From positions 62,001-126,000 of the forward strand of contig MKUH01000021.1 in the NCBI GenBank assembly GCA_001897745.1: DNA of 64,000 nt, written 5' to 3'. A program made the position numbers and the translations under genes. Source of the stretch: Candidatus Accumulibacter sp. 66-26 (GTDB lineage Bacteria > Pseudomonadota > Gammaproteobacteria > Burkholderiales > Rhodocyclaceae). Below the pieces are notes generated by a model. That model saw only the letters and a program-made list of their open reading frames with translations, was not told the DNA's origin and ran no database searches. Below, piece by piece: positions 30,119 to 40,103 of the stretch (its first letter is position 1; each line of letters begins with the position of its first letter).

Positions 30119-30796
30119 TTAGCGCATCTGGCGCTGGATGATGTTCGAGAACTCTTCCATGAAGGACTCGAAGCGGGTCGACAGGCGGTCGATGTCGTGC
30201 GCGAAGCGGTTGTAGGCGAGCACGGCGGGGATCGCCGCGAAGAGGCCGATGGCGGTGGCGACGAGCGCTTCGGCGATGCCCGGGGCGACGGCGGAGAGCG
30301 TCGCCTGGCCGACGTTGGAGAGGCCGCGGAAGGAGTGCATGATGCCCCAGACGGTGCCGAACAGGCCGATGTAGGGGCTGACCGAACCGACCGAGGCGAG
30401 GAAGGCGAGGTGCGCCTCGATGGCGTCCATCTCGCGCTGGAAGGTGGCGCGCATGGCGCGCCGCGAACCGTCGACGACGTCTTTCGGGTCGAGGTTCTTC
30501 TGGCTGCGCAGCTTGGTGAATTCGCGGAAGCCGGCTTCGAAGATGCGCTCCATGCTGCCCGTTTCGTGACGGTTGCTGGTGGCGCTCTGGTACATCGCGT
30601 TGAGGTCGCCGCCGCTCCAGAAGTCGCGCTCGAACTGCTCGGTCTGCGCGTGCGCGGTCTTCACCGCGAACCACTTGCGGAAGATGTAGTACCAGGACAT
30701 GAACGAGACGCCGGCCAGAAGCAGCATCACCGCCTGGACGACGGCGCTGGCGTTGAGGATCAGGTGCAGGATCGAGAGGTCTTGCGTGACGTTCAT
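30119..30796 (-). CDS. tolQ: TolQ, ExbB-family motor protein
   Basis: 225 residues with three helices (about 15-37, 130-155, 170-195). The family block GLFGTVWGIMHSFRGLS and the pore-lining APGIAEALVATAIGLFAAIPAV are complete. Inner-membrane part of the Tol motor. ATG 30796 overlaps the ybgC stop as ATGA, so the cluster is translationally coupled from ybgC. Confidence 0.95.
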   Translation of the reverse strand: MNVTQDLSILHLILNASAVVQAVMLLLAGVSFMSWYYIFRKWFAVKTAHAQTEQFERDFWSGGDLNAMYQSATSNRHETGSMERIFEAGFREFTKLRSQKNLDPKDVVDGSRRAMRATFQREMDAIEAHLAFLASVGSVSPYIGLFGTVWGIMHSFRGLSNVGQATLSAVAPGIAEALVATAIGLFAAIPAVLAYNRFAHDIDRLSTRFESFMEEFSNIIQRQMR

Positions 30797-31236
30797 TGCG
30801 GGGTTTCCAGTCGGGAACGCAGGGAAGGGGGAATTGAGGCGATTTTCATCTGGGCGGAGTTTACACAAACGATCTGGATCGCGCCCGCGATCAGTTCGTC
30901 CCAGCCGCCCGGCGCGGCCGGGTTGGCGCGCCGGATGCGCTGGCGGAAGTGGATCTGCGCGCGGCCGATGCTGTCCACGTCGAGGTCGACGACGAGCGCG
31001 TCGTCGAGGCGGGCCGGCTTCAGATAGTCGACATTGACGCTGCGCACGACGAAAGCGATGCCCGGATCGCGCAGCAGATCGGACTGATCGACGCCGATGC
31101 GGCGCAGCCATTCGGTGCGGCAGCGTTCGAGGTATTTCAAGTAGTTGGCGTAGTAGACGACGCCGCCGGCGTCGGTGTCCTCGTAGTAAACGCGGACGGG
31201 AATGCTGAAGGCCGCCGGCTTCGGTTCGTTTTCCAT
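30793..31236 (-). CDS. ybgC: YbgC, Tol-Pal-linked acyl-CoA thioesterase
   Basis: 147 residues, hot-dog fold. VRVYYEDTDAGGVVYYANYLKYLERCRTEW holds the catalytic Asp of 4-hydroxybenzoyl-CoA-type thioesterases. It hydrolyses acyl-CoA or acts near phospholipid synthesis; the exact substrate is not fixed. First gene of the Tol-Pal unit. ATG 31236 gives the family length; the frame opens ten codons further upstream without a ribosome site. Confidence 0.92.
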   Translation of the reverse strand: MENEPKPAAFSIPVRVYYEDTDAGGVVYYANYLKYLERCRTEWLRRIGVDQSDLLRDPGIAFVVRSVNVDYLKPARLDDALVVDLDVDSIGRAQIHFRQRIRRANPAAPGGWDELIAGAIQIVCVNSAQMKIASIPPSLRSRLETPQ

Positions 31237-31336
31237 GGGCCGCGATTTTACCCGAAGGGCGCGCACGGCGACTGTAACGATTTGTCGCGCCGGTGCGGCC
31301 GTCGGCGCTCGGGCGCGATGCTGCGCGTTCCGTGGT

Positions 31337-32797
31337 TCAGCCGGAAGCGCCGCCCTTGGCGTCGGAATCGGTGCCGGCGGTGCTTTCGTCGTAGCGGCGC
31401 AGCTTGCGCCACAGCGAGACGCGGTCGATGCCGAGCAGCTGGGCGGCCAGCGCGCGGTTGCCGCCGGTGTGTTCGAGCGCGTGCAGGATGTGCAGGCGTT
31501 CCATTTCGGCGAGCGGGGCGACGCCCGCCGCTGCCGTTTTTCCGGACATCTCCCCGGCCGCTTCCGCCGCCGTTTCGCCGGCCGTCTGGCCGACGTCCGG
31601 CGGCAGCAGATCGGGCGTGATCGACGCGCCGCGCGCCAGCGCGACGCCGCGCTCGATGAGGTTTTCCAGTTCGCGGATGTTGCCCGGAAAATCGTGCGCC
31701 AGCAGGCGCTCGAAGGTGTCGGGATGGATTTCGGCGACCGCCTTGTCCATGCGCCGCGCGAAGCGCGCGAGGAAGTGCAGGGCGAGCAGCGGAATGTCGC
31801 CGCGTCGCTCGCGCAGCAGCGGCAGGTTCAGGGTGACGACGTTGAGGCGGAAGTAGAGGTCCTGCCGGAAGTGCCCGTCGGCGACCCAGGCCGCCGGGTC
31901 GCGGTTGGTCGCGGCGACGAAGCGCACGTCGGCGGCGAGCGCCTGCGTGCCGCCGAGGCGGTAGTACTCGCGCTCCTGGAGGACGCGCAGCAGCTTGACC
32001 TGCATCGCCGGCGACATCTCGGTGACTTCGTCGAGGAAGAGGGTGCCGCCGCCCGCCGCCTCGATCAGGCCGGCCTTGGTCGCGCCGGCGCCGGTGAAGG
32101 CGCCGCGCTCGTGCCCGAACAGCTCGTTGGCGAGCAGTTCCTCGGACAGCGCGCCGCAGTTGAGCGCGACGAAGGGGGCGGCGGCGCGGTGGCTGTGTTC
32201 GTGCAGGTGGCGGGCGAGCAGTTCCTTGCCGGTGCCGGTGGCGCCGACGATGAGGACGTTGCAGTCGGTCGGCGCGATGCCGCTCGCCACCGCGAGCAGT
32301 TCGTGCATGGCCGGCGCGTTGGAGAGGATGCGCGTGCTGCCGGTGGCCTGGTCGAGCGCCGTCTTCAGCGTCGCGTTCTCGCGCTTGAGCTGGACCTTTT
32401 CGAGCGCCTCGCGCACGACCTTGCGCACTTCGGGCAGGCGAAAGGGTTTCTCGACGTAGTAGAAGGCGCCGTTCTTCATCGCCTCGACCGCCGATTCGGT
32501 GTTGGCGTGCGCGGTGATCACGACGACCTCGGTCTCCGGCGAGCGCTCGCGCGTCCGGCGCAGCAGTTCGAGTCCGTCGATGCCGGGCATGCGCAGGTCG
32601 GTGAGCAGCAGGTGGTAGTGGGTGGCGTCGATCTTCTCCAGCGCCTCGCTGCCGTTCGCCGCGCAGTCGGCGGCGATGCCTTCGCGTTCGAGGATGTGCG
32701 TGAGGTTGCGGCGGGCGATTTCCTCGTCGTCGGCGATCAGGACGCGGGCCTGCCCGGCCTTGCCGTTCTTGTCGTTCGAGTCGTTCATTTCGTTCAT
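31337..32797 (-). CDS. Sigma54-dependent response regulator, NtrC family
   Basis: 486 residues: receiver domain (about 18-135, phosphoacceptor Asp in LLLTDLRMPGIDGLEL), AAA+ domain (about 155-390) with Walker A GATGTGKE, the sigma54-contacting loop GAFTGA (ERGAFTGAGATKAG) and Walker B GGGTLFLDEV, then a Fis-type helix-turn-helix (HTGGNRALAAQLLGIDRVSL). It should bind enhancer sites and open sigma54 promoters when phosphorylated. Its start overlaps the kinase stop by 4 bases. The only -24/-12 promoter I found nearby lies just beyond the kinase gene, flanked by matching palindromes, and is the likely target. Confidence 0.92.
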   Translation of the reverse strand: MNEMNDSNDKNGKAGQARVLIADDEEIARRNLTHILEREGIAADCAANGSEALEKIDATHYHLLLTDLRMPGIDGLELLRRTRERSPETEVVVITAHANTESAVEAMKNGAFYYVEKPFRLPEVRKVVREALEKVQLKRENATLKTALDQATGSTRILSNAPAMHELLAVASGIAPTDCNVLIVGATGTGKELLARHLHEHSHRAAAPFVALNCGALSEELLANELFGHERGAFTGAGATKAGLIEAAGGGTLFLDEVTEMSPAMQVKLLRVLQEREYYRLGGTQALAADVRFVAATNRDPAAWVADGHFRQDLYFRLNVVTLNLPLLRERRGDIPLLALHFLARFARRMDKAVAEIHPDTFERLLAHDFPGNIRELENLIERGVALARGASITPDLLPPDVGQTAGETAAEAAGEMSGKTAAAGVAPLAEMERLHILHALEHTGGNRALAAQLLGIDRVSLWRKLRRYDESTAGTDSDAKGGASG

Positions 32798-34206
32798 GCC
32801 TTGCCTTGCTGCGCTTCGCGCGCCGGGATGTGGACGCGGAAGCGGCAGCCGGCGTCCGTTTCGCTGTCGACCGAGACGCTGCCGCCGTGCTGGGTGACGA
32901 TCTCGTGCACGACGAAGAGGCCGAGGCCGGTGCCGGCGCCGACCGGCTTGGTCGAGTAGAAGGGGTCGAAGATGCGCGGCAGGGCGCTGGCGCTGATGCC
33001 GGGGCCGTCGTCCTCGACGGTGACGGTGACGCCGTCGCCCTCGGGACGCGCGGCGAGGATCACGCGGCCGTCCGCGCCGGCGGCGTCGACGGCGTTTTTC
33101 AGAAGGTTGAGCAGGACCTGCTGGAAGCGCTGGCGGTCGACGTCGATGGCGAGGGCGGGCGGGATGCGCAGTTCGATGCGCGGGTCGCTCGCCAGCTCGT
33201 TGCGCAGCAGGAGCAGCACTTCGTCGACGAGCGGGCGCAGCGGCTCATCGCGGCGCTCGAACTGGCGGTCGCGCGCGAAGTCGAGCAGGGCGTCGACGAT
33301 GCGCTGGGCGCGCAGCACCTGGCCGTCGATCAGGCCGAGCAGCTCGCGCGCCTCGGCGGCGTCGATCTCGCCGATTTCCTCGAGCAGGATCTGGCACGAG
33401 GTCGAGATGTTCGAGAGCGGGTTGTTCAGCTCGTGCGCGACGCCCGAGAGCATGGTGCCGAGGGCGACCAGGCGCGACGAGCGGGCGACGTTCTTCTGCC
33501 GGCTTTCGAGCTCGGAGAGCATGCGGTTGATCGCCTCGGTCAGCGATTCGACTTCGCGGTCGCCCGAGAAGCGGTCGAGGCGCCCGGTTTCGCCGGTCGC
33601 GACGCGACGCAGGCTGCTTTCGATGCGGCGCAGCGGGCGGGCCACGCTGCGCGTGACGAGGGTGCCGGCGACGACGGCGAAGACGAGGGCGGCAACGACG
33701 GCCAGCAGCAGGTCGCGGTGGTGCGTGGCGATGGCCGCGTCGAGCTTGGTGCGCGCGCGCGCATCGAGCTTTTCGCCGAGGTTGAGCAGGTCGGTGCCGA
33801 CCTCGATCAGCGCCTCCACCGTTTCCGGCGAGGGGCGCGCCCGGCGGTCGGCGGCGGCCAGCTCGGCGAGCAGTTCGCGGTAGTGCTGGAGGATCTCGAT
33901 TTCCTGCTGCTGCGCGTTGTCGCCGGTCGGCAGGACGGGCAGTTCGTTGAGCAGGGCGGCGGCGTTGTCGGCCTTGGCGATCGCTTCCGAGAGGTCGGCC
34001 TTCTTGCGGTAGAGCAGGAAGTTCTTTTCCATCCGCCGGGCGTGGCGGATCGAATCGTAGAATGCGGTGAAGCGTTGCTGGTCGGCGATCTGCTCTTCGA
34101 GCCCGTGAAAGTGCAGGACGGCGCCCGCGACCAGTACGACGAAGAGCAGGCCGACGATGCCGTAGCCAAGCAGAATCTTGGCGTGCAGGGATTGGAGCCA
34201 GGTCAT
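32794..34206 (-). CDS. Membrane sensor histidine kinase of the sigma54 two-component system
   Basis: About 470 residues. Two helices (about 10-32 and 183-203) border a periplasmic mostly helical sensor of about 150 residues, then HAMP, the phosphoacceptor box LSGVAHELNNPLSNIS, N-box NLLKNAVDAA, G1 VEDDGPGIS and G2 GAGTGLGLFV. ATG 34206 starts at MTWLQSL; a longer frame to 34257 would cross two palindromic sites. The signal is unknown. The extracytoplasmic domain lacks motifs I recognise. Confidence 0.9.
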   Translation of the reverse strand: MTWLQSLHAKILLGYGIVGLLFVVLVAGAVLHFHGLEEQIADQQRFTAFYDSIRHARRMEKNFLLYRKKADLSEAIAKADNAAALLNELPVLPTGDNAQQQEIEILQHYRELLAELAAADRRARPSPETVEALIEVGTDLLNLGEKLDARARTKLDAAIATHHRDLLLAVVAALVFAVVAGTLVTRSVARPLRRIESSLRRVATGETGRLDRFSGDREVESLTEAINRMLSELESRQKNVARSSRLVALGTMLSGVAHELNNPLSNISTSCQILLEEIGEIDAAEARELLGLIDGQVLRAQRIVDALLDFARDRQFERRDEPLRPLVDEVLLLLRNELASDPRIELRIPPALAIDVDRQRFQQVLLNLLKNAVDAAGADGRVILAARPEGDGVTVTVEDDGPGISASALPRIFDPFYSTKPVGAGTGLGLFVVHEIVTQHGGSVSVDSETDAGCRFRVHIPAREAQQGKA

Positions 34207-34209
34207 GGC

Positions 34210-34224
34210 GTTGAATTTTTCAAC
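34210..34224. promoter_or_regulatory. Palindromic site 1, candidate activator binding site
   Basis: GTTGA-ATTTT-TCAAC, a 15-bp inverted repeat with the GTTGn-N5-nCAAC pattern. Its centre is 20 bp, about two helical turns, from site 2. Confidence 0.45.
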
Positions 34225-34229
34225 ACTTC

Positions 34230-34244
34230 GTTGCTTTGTGCAAC
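34230..34244. promoter_or_regulatory. Palindromic site 2, candidate activator binding site
   Basis: GTTGC-TTTGT-GCAAC, perfect 5-bp arms, centred about 170 bp upstream of the -24 element, a normal distance for an NtrC-type enhancer. Confidence 0.5.
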
Positions 34245-34311
34245 ACATTCCGTGCATTTCCCGCGTGCACGGGGCTGAAGGCGGATCACGGGCGGGGTTT
34301 GTGAACTTCTT

Positions 34312-34326
34312 GTTTCAATGTGCAAC
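34312..34326. promoter_or_regulatory. Palindromic site 3, candidate activator binding site
   Basis: GTTTC-AATGT-GCAAC, one mismatch between the arms, same 5-5-5 layout as sites 1 and 2, about 88 bp upstream of the -24 element. Confidence 0.4.
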
Positions 34327-34405
34327 GTGGGTGCGGCGATGGGCGGCGGCGCGGGACTACGACTTTAGTCTTATCGATCAGTGCCTTGGCTGGGGTTGTT
34401 GCGGT

Positions 34406-34421
34406 TGGCACGGTGTTTGCT
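34406..34421 (+). promoter_or_regulatory. Sigma54 (-24/-12) promoter
   Basis: TGGCAC-GGTGT-TTGCT: GG at 34407-34408 and GC at 34419-34420 separated by exactly 10 bases, matching the sigma54 consensus closely. Transcription would begin near 34432 on the plus strand, away from the two-component genes. Confidence 0.8.
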
Positions 34422-34431
34422 GAATTAATTC

Positions 34432-34504
34432 CGATCCAGACCGATCAGATTCGGCGCGGACAACAAGGAGATTCCGGCTCGACCCAGGTCGAGCCGTTTT
34501 TTTT
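34432..34504 (+). ncRNA. Candidate sigma54-dependent small RNA
   Basis: About 73 nt between the predicted start and the end of the U-run. It contains a small hairpin (CCGA-TCAGAT-TCGG, 34451-34464), an unpaired purine-rich stretch ACAACAAGGAGATT, and a strong terminator. No start codon lies at a useful distance after AAGGAG, so it is probably not translated. The alternative is an attenuated leader for the antiporter operon that begins 105 bases further on. Confidence 0.55.
34475..34504 (+). terminator. Strong intrinsic terminator without an upstream gene
   Basis: CGGCTCGAC-CCA-GGTCGAGCCG-type stem (34475-34496) followed by eight T residues (34497-34504). The nearest genes to the left run the other way, so it must end a plus-strand transcript that starts inside the gap. 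Confidence 0.85.
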
Positions 34505-34608
34505 CTGGCGCTCGCCAGATTGCCAGTTTCTCTTTTCTGCCCGGATAATCGACGGCCAAGTCGAGTCATAAAAAAACGGGCGACCGACCCTGCAGGAGGT
34601 AAACGACC

Positions 34609-35856
34609 GTGACCCCTTCGGTTCTTTCTAATCTATTCCCCGCCTGGCCCGTGAGCGTCGATCCGCTGGCCATGGGCGCCCTGGCGCTGGTCCTCGCCGC
34701 CGTGTGCGGCGAACTGGTCTTCCGTTTCCTGCGCCTGCCGCGCATCACCGGCTATTCGCTGGCCGGCCTCGTCGCCGGTCCGTCGCTGCTCGGCTGGATC
34801 GGCGCCGACGTCGGCGTCGGCGGCGTGCGCCTGCTGATCGACCTGTCGCTCGCGCTGCTGCTCTTCGAGCTCGGCGTGCGCGTCAATCTGCGCTGGTTCC
34901 GCCACAACCCGATGATCCTGGCGAGCAGCGTGGCAGAGGCGGCGCTCGCCTTCGTCGCCGTTTTTCTCGTCGTCACCCTGCTCGGCTACCAGCTCGAGAT
35001 CGCGCTGGTCGTCGCCACGGTGAGCATGACCACGTCGCCAGCCGTCGTCATGCGTGTGGCCGGGGAACTGCGCGCGCGCGGGCAGGTGACCGACCGCCTG
35101 CTCGTGATGACCGCGCTCAACGTCGTCTATGCGGTGATCGTGGCCAATCTGGTGCTTGGCTACATCCACCGCAGCTACGGCGGCGACTGGCTGGCCGCGC
35201 TGCTGCATCCGCTCTACCAGCTGGGCGGTTCGGCGCTCGTCGCGCTGCTGCTCGCCAAGGTCTTCCAGGTGCTGCGCCGCCATTTCGACCCGCAGCAGGA
35301 ACAGGCCTCGCTGCTGCTCTTCGCCCTGCTCATGCTGACCATGGCCCTGCTCCAGACGCTCAAGCTGCCGGCCCTGCTTGCGCCGCTGCTCGCCGGCATC
35401 CTCGTCAAGCACGCTGATCCGCGGCCGCATCTGTGGCCGCGCCACTTCGGCTCGGTCGGCGGCGTCCTGGTCATCCTGCTCTTCGTGATGACCGGCGCGG
35501 CGCTGACCTGGCAGCATCTGTTCGCCGGCGGTCTCGTCGCCCTCGCGCTGATCGCCGTGCGCAGTGGCGGCAAGCTGCTCGGCGTGCTCGCCTTCGGCCG
35601 CTGGAGCGGCATCACGCTGCGCCAGTCGCTGGCGCTCGGCCTCGCGCTGTCGCCGCTGTCCGGCGTCGCCTTCGTGCTGACGGCGGATATCGGACGCCTG
35701 TATCCGGCGCTCAACGCCGAGCTCGGCGGCATCGTGCTGTCGATGATCGCGATCCTCGAACTGCTCGGCCCGGTGATCGTCCAACAGAGCCTGGCCTGGG
35801 CCGGCGAAAGCCGCCCGCAGGGCAACGCCGAGGGAGGAGAGAAGCATGACGCTTGA
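34609..35856 (+). CDS. CPA2-family cation:proton antiporter (Kef-like)
   Basis: 415 residues, about 12 helices. [18 protein letters not shown] and the [15 protein letters not shown] segment match the first half of Kef/CPA2 exchangers, and [15 protein letters not shown] lies in the second. No C-terminal TrkA-N domain follows, so it is a transporter core only. GTG 34609 has AGGAGG at 34595-34600. It overlaps the next gene by 11 bases. Ion specificity cannot be read. It lies downstream of the candidate sigma54 RNA and may receive read-through. Confidence 0.82.
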   Translation: MTPSVLSNLFPAWPVSVDPLAMGALALVLAAVCGELVFRFLRLPRITGYSLAGLVAGPSLLGWIGADVGVGGVRLLIDLSLALLLFELGVRVNLRWFRHNPMILASSVAEAALAFVAVFLVVTLLGYQLEIALVVATVSMTTSPAVVMRVAGELRARGQVTDRLLVMTALNVVYAVIVANLVLGYIHRSYGGDWLAALLHPLYQLGGSALVALLLAKVFQVLRRHFDPQQEQASLLLFALLMLTMALLQTLKLPALLAPLLAGILVKHADPRPHLWPRHFGSVGGVLVILLFVMTGAALTWQHLFAGGLVALALIAVRSGGKLLGVLAFGRWSGITLRQSLALGLALSPLSGVAFVLTADIGRLYPALNAELGGIVLSMIAILELLGPVIVQQSLAWAGESRPQGNAEGGEKHDA

Positions 35857-36964
35857 AGCCTTTGCCGACTCGCGCTCGCTGACGCTCGGCGTCGAACTCG
35901 AGCTGCAGATCGTCAGCACGCACGACTACGATCTCGCCAACGCCTCCGGCGAACTGCTGCGCCACCTGGCCGGCCGCAAGCTGCCGGGCGACGTGAAGCC
36001 GGAGATCACGGCGAGCATGATCGAGCTGTCGACCAACATCTGCGGCGACTACCGCGACGTGATTTCCCAGTTGAGCGAGATCCGCGATGCCTTGGTCGAG
36101 GCCGGCGACCGCTTCAACGTCGGTCTCTGCGGCGGCGGTACGCACCCCTTCCAGCATTGGGGCGAGCAGCAGATTTCGGATGCGCCGCGCTACCAGTACC
36201 TGTCCGACCTCTACGGCTATCTCGCCAAGCAGTTCACGGTGTTCGGCCAGCACGTGCATATCGGCTGCTCGGGGCCGGATCAGGCGCTCTGCCTGTTGCA
36301 CTGCCTGTCGCGCTACATGCCGCACTGCATCGCGCTGGCCGCCGCGTCGCCCTACGTACAGTCCTTCGATACCGGCTTCGATTCGGCGCGCCTCAATTCG
36401 GTGTCGGCCTTCCCGATGAGCGGCCGGGCGCCCTTCGTCGAAACCTGGGAGGATTTCGGCGCCTATTTCGACAAGATGACCGATACCGGTGTCGTGCAGA
36501 GCATGAAGGACTTCTACTGGGATATCCGCCCGAAGCCCGAATTCGGCACCATCGAAGTGCGCGTCATGGACACGCCGCTCACCGTCGGGCAGGCGGCGCG
36601 GATCGCCGCCTTCATCCAGGCGGTCGCGCGCTGGTTCATGATCGAGCGCCCCTTCCGTCCGACCGAGGACGACTACCTCGTGTACACCTTCAACCGCTTC
36701 CAGGCCTGCCGCTTCGGCTACGCCGGCACCTACGTCGACCCGCGCACGCACGAGCAGCGCACGCTCAAGGACGAAATCCTGGCGACGCTCGACCGGATCG
36801 AGCAGCACGCCATCGAGCTGCACGGCGACACCGCCTGCGCCGAACTGCGCCGCGCCGTCGAGCGCGGCGAGAACGACGCCGCCTGGCTGCGCGGCGTGCA
36901 GCGCGCCGAGCGCTCGCTGCCGGAGGTGGTACGCCAGCAGACCCTGCGCTGGCGGGGAGATTAG
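35846..36964 (+). CDS. ybdK: YbdK-type carboxylate-amine ligase (glutamate-cysteine ligase 2 family)
   Basis: 372 residues, the standard length. [12 protein letters not shown] at the start (metal/ATP Glu residues), [22 protein letters not shown] and the C-terminal [14 protein letters not shown] are family hallmarks. YbdK-type enzymes ligate Glu to amines such as Cys in vitro, weakly; their natural product is uncertain. GGAGGAGAG upstream supports ATG 35846. Followed after 2 bases by a gamma-glutamyl hydrolase-like gene, which suggests a gamma-glutamyl compound. Confidence 0.88.
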   Translation: MTLEAFADSRSLTLGVELELQIVSTHDYDLANASGELLRHLAGRKLPGDVKPEITASMIELSTNICGDYRDVISQLSEIRDALVEAGDRFNVGLCGGGTHPFQHWGEQQISDAPRYQYLSDLYGYLAKQFTVFGQHVHIGCSGPDQALCLLHCLSRYMPHCIALAAASPYVQSFDTGFDSARLNSVSAFPMSGRAPFVETWEDFGAYFDKMTDTGVVQSMKDFYWDIRPKPEFGTIEVRVMDTPLTVGQAARIAAFIQAVARWFMIERPFRPTEDDYLVYTFNRFQACRFGYAGTYVDPRTHEQRTLKDEILATLDRIEQHAIELHGDTACAELRRAVERGENDAAWLRGVQRAERSLPEVVRQQTLRWRGD

Positions 36965-36966
36965 CC

Positions 36967-37755
36967 TTGGCGCGTCGTCCCCTGCAGATCGGGCTGTCGG
37001 CCCGCCTGATGCACGAGCCGCCGCGCGAACTCGGTTTCCCCGGCAAGACGCTGCAGTACCTCGAGCAGTCGATGGCGCACTGGGTGATGGCGCACGGCGC
37101 CCTCGTCTTCATGATTCCGACCATCGGCCGCCGCGCCGAGGTGGCGCGTCAGGCGATCTCGGTGCGCGACTGCGTCGCCGCGCTCGACGGCCTCGTGCTG
37201 CAGGGCGGCGCCGACGTCTGCCCGAGCAGCTACGGCGAGGAGGCCGAGCGTCCGGAGTGGAGCGGCGACCGTCTGCGCGACCTGTACGAGATCGAGCTGA
37301 TCTGGGAGTTCATCGTGCAGGGCAAGCCGGTGCTCGGCATCTGCCGCGGCTGCCAGCTGATCAACGTGGCGATGGGCGGCAGCCTGTGGCAGGACATCCC
37401 GACGCACATCGAGGGCGCCATCGCGCACCGCGACGATGCGCTCTACGACCGCTACCATCACGAAGTCGAGATCGTCGCCGGCTCGCAGCTCGCGGCGCTC
37501 TACCCGGAGGGCTCGCGCTTCTTGGTCAACAGCATCCATCACCAATGCGTGCGCCGGCTCGGCAGCGATCTCGTGGTCGAGGCGTATTCGGCGGCCGACG
37601 GGGTGATCGAGGCGATCCGGCGCAAGGGCAGCGGCTACGTCGCCGGCTTCCAGTGGCACCCGGAGTTTCACGGTTCGGTGTTCGGGCTGCTCGACAGTCG
37701 GCCGATGCTGGTCGAATTTCTCGAGGCAGCGGAACGGCGGGTGCTGGGCGGGTGA
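36967..37755 (+). CDS. Gamma-glutamyl-GABA hydrolase-like class I amidotransferase (peptidase C26)
   Basis: 262 residues. The nucleophile elbow is VLGICRGCQLINVAMGG (Cys), and the His/Glu of the triad are in FQWHPEF near the C-terminus; DGLVLQGGADVCPSSYGEE is the substrate-side loop of PuuD-like enzymes. It should hydrolyse a gamma-glutamyl amide bond. TTG 36967 is chosen because GGGGAGA precedes it and the RRPLQIGLSAR strand is conserved; ATG 37009 is the alternative. The 196 bases to ruvB hold an inverted repeat (GCGGCCGG/CCGGCCGC, about 37763-37788) but no gene. Confidence 0.85.
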   Translation: MARRPLQIGLSARLMHEPPRELGFPGKTLQYLEQSMAHWVMAHGALVFMIPTIGRRAEVARQAISVRDCVAALDGLVLQGGADVCPSSYGEEAERPEWSGDRLRDLYEIELIWEFIVQGKPVLGICRGCQLINVAMGGSLWQDIPTHIEGAIAHRDDALYDRYHHEVEIVAGSQLAALYPEGSRFLVNSIHHQCVRRLGSDLVVEAYSAADGVIEAIRRKGSGYVAGFQWHPEFHGSVFGLLDSRPMLVEFLEAAERRVLGG

Positions 37756-37951
37756 TTTCTGCGGCGGCCGGAGCATGGCGCCGGCCGCTGCGCGGATCTG
37801 CCGGGCGGTGCTCCGGCGCTTCGTTTCGCCCCCGACGGGCGCGCCGCCGCCGGGGCTCCGGCCCGCTTGCGCTGCCCGGCGGCGCCGGTGGGAATTCGGT
37901 GTAAAACCGCGGGACGACCGAGAGGTGCGCTGCCGCGTCGGGCGGGCCTTC

Positions 37952-39027
<1,076 letters not shown>

Positions 39028-39031
<4 letters not shown>

Positions 39032-40083
39032 TCTTTGAGCAGTGCGGGTTGTTCGCCCGTCCAGTGCGTGGCCAGCATGTGGCCGAGGGCGAGCAGCGTC
39101 GGGCCGAGGAAGATGCCGATGAAGCCGAAGGCCAGCGCGCCGCCGAAAACGCCGAGCGCGATGAGCAGGATGGGCAGGCTGGCCGAGCGGCTGATCAGCA
39201 GCGGCTTGAGGAAGTTGTCGATGCTGCTGATGGCGAGCAGGCCCCAGAGCGCCATGAAGATCGCCCAGCCCGTCTGTCCCTGATCGTAGAGCCACCACGC
39301 GGCGGCGCCCCAGAGCAGCGGCGGGCCGATCGGGATCATCGACAGGAAGAAGGTGCCGGCGGCGAGCAGCATGGCGCCCGGCACGCCGGCGATCAGGAAG
39401 CCGAGCAGCGCCACGGCGGCCTGTCCGGCAGCGGTGCCGACGATGCCGATCATGACGCCGGTGACGGTGTTCTGCGACAGCAGGAGCAGGTGCTCGCCGA
39501 GTTCGCCGCCGAGGCGGAAGGCGCCGGTGCGCAGCAACTGGGCGATGGCGTTTCCGTCGCGGTAGAAGAAGAAAGCGATGAAGGCGACCAGCGTCAGTTG
39601 CAGTACGCCTTGTCCGAGCAGGCTGCCAGTCTGCAGCAGGAAGTTGCGCGCCGGTTCAGCGAGCTGGCGCATCAGCTTGGAGAGTTCCTCGCGGCTGGCC
39701 GCAATATTTTTCCAGTAGTCGTCGATCTGCCCGCCGACCAGCGGCAGCGTGCGCAGCCATTCGGGCGGATGCGCCGGCAGGCCGTCTTCGAGCAGCGGTT
39801 TGAGCTTGCCGACGAGCAGCGTGACGCCGTCGGCGATGCTGGCGGCGAACAGCAGGAGCGGGGCGACGACGAGCAGCAGCAGCGCCAGCGTCATCAGTGA
39901 GGCGGCCAGCGCGTCGCGGCCACGCAGCTTGTCGAGCAGGCGGGCGTAGAGCGGCCAGGTGCTGATGCAGATGACGGCGGCGAACAGGATGGCGGCGACG
40001 AAGGAGCGCAGGACCAGCAGGCAGCCGAGGATCAGCAGCGTGACGAGGGCGATCTGGGCGAATTGTTTGGGCCGGTTTTCCAT
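39028..40083 (-). CDS. AI-2E/PerM-family membrane protein
   Basis: 351 residues with about eight helices and a large loop between the third and fourth. [24 protein letters not shown] and [41 protein letters not shown] are the family's C-terminal blocks. Family members include TqsA and putative permeases; the substrate is unknown. Placed between ruvA and ruvB, which is unusual, and coupled to ruvB by ATGA. Confidence 0.85.
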
Positions 40084-40103
40084 GGACGCGCTCGGACGGG
40101 AGA

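Noticed and set aside
34386-34401. Second sigma54-like match (TTGGC ... TTGC) just before the chosen promoter
   Set aside because: Its GG and GC are separated by 11 bases instead of 10, which sigma54 tolerates poorly; the element at 34406 has the right spacing and better hexamers.
37763-37788. GCGGCCGG/CCGGCCGC inverted repeat between the amidotransferase-like gene and ruvB as terminator
   Set aside because: There is no T-run on either strand, and GC palindromes of this kind are common by chance in such DNA.
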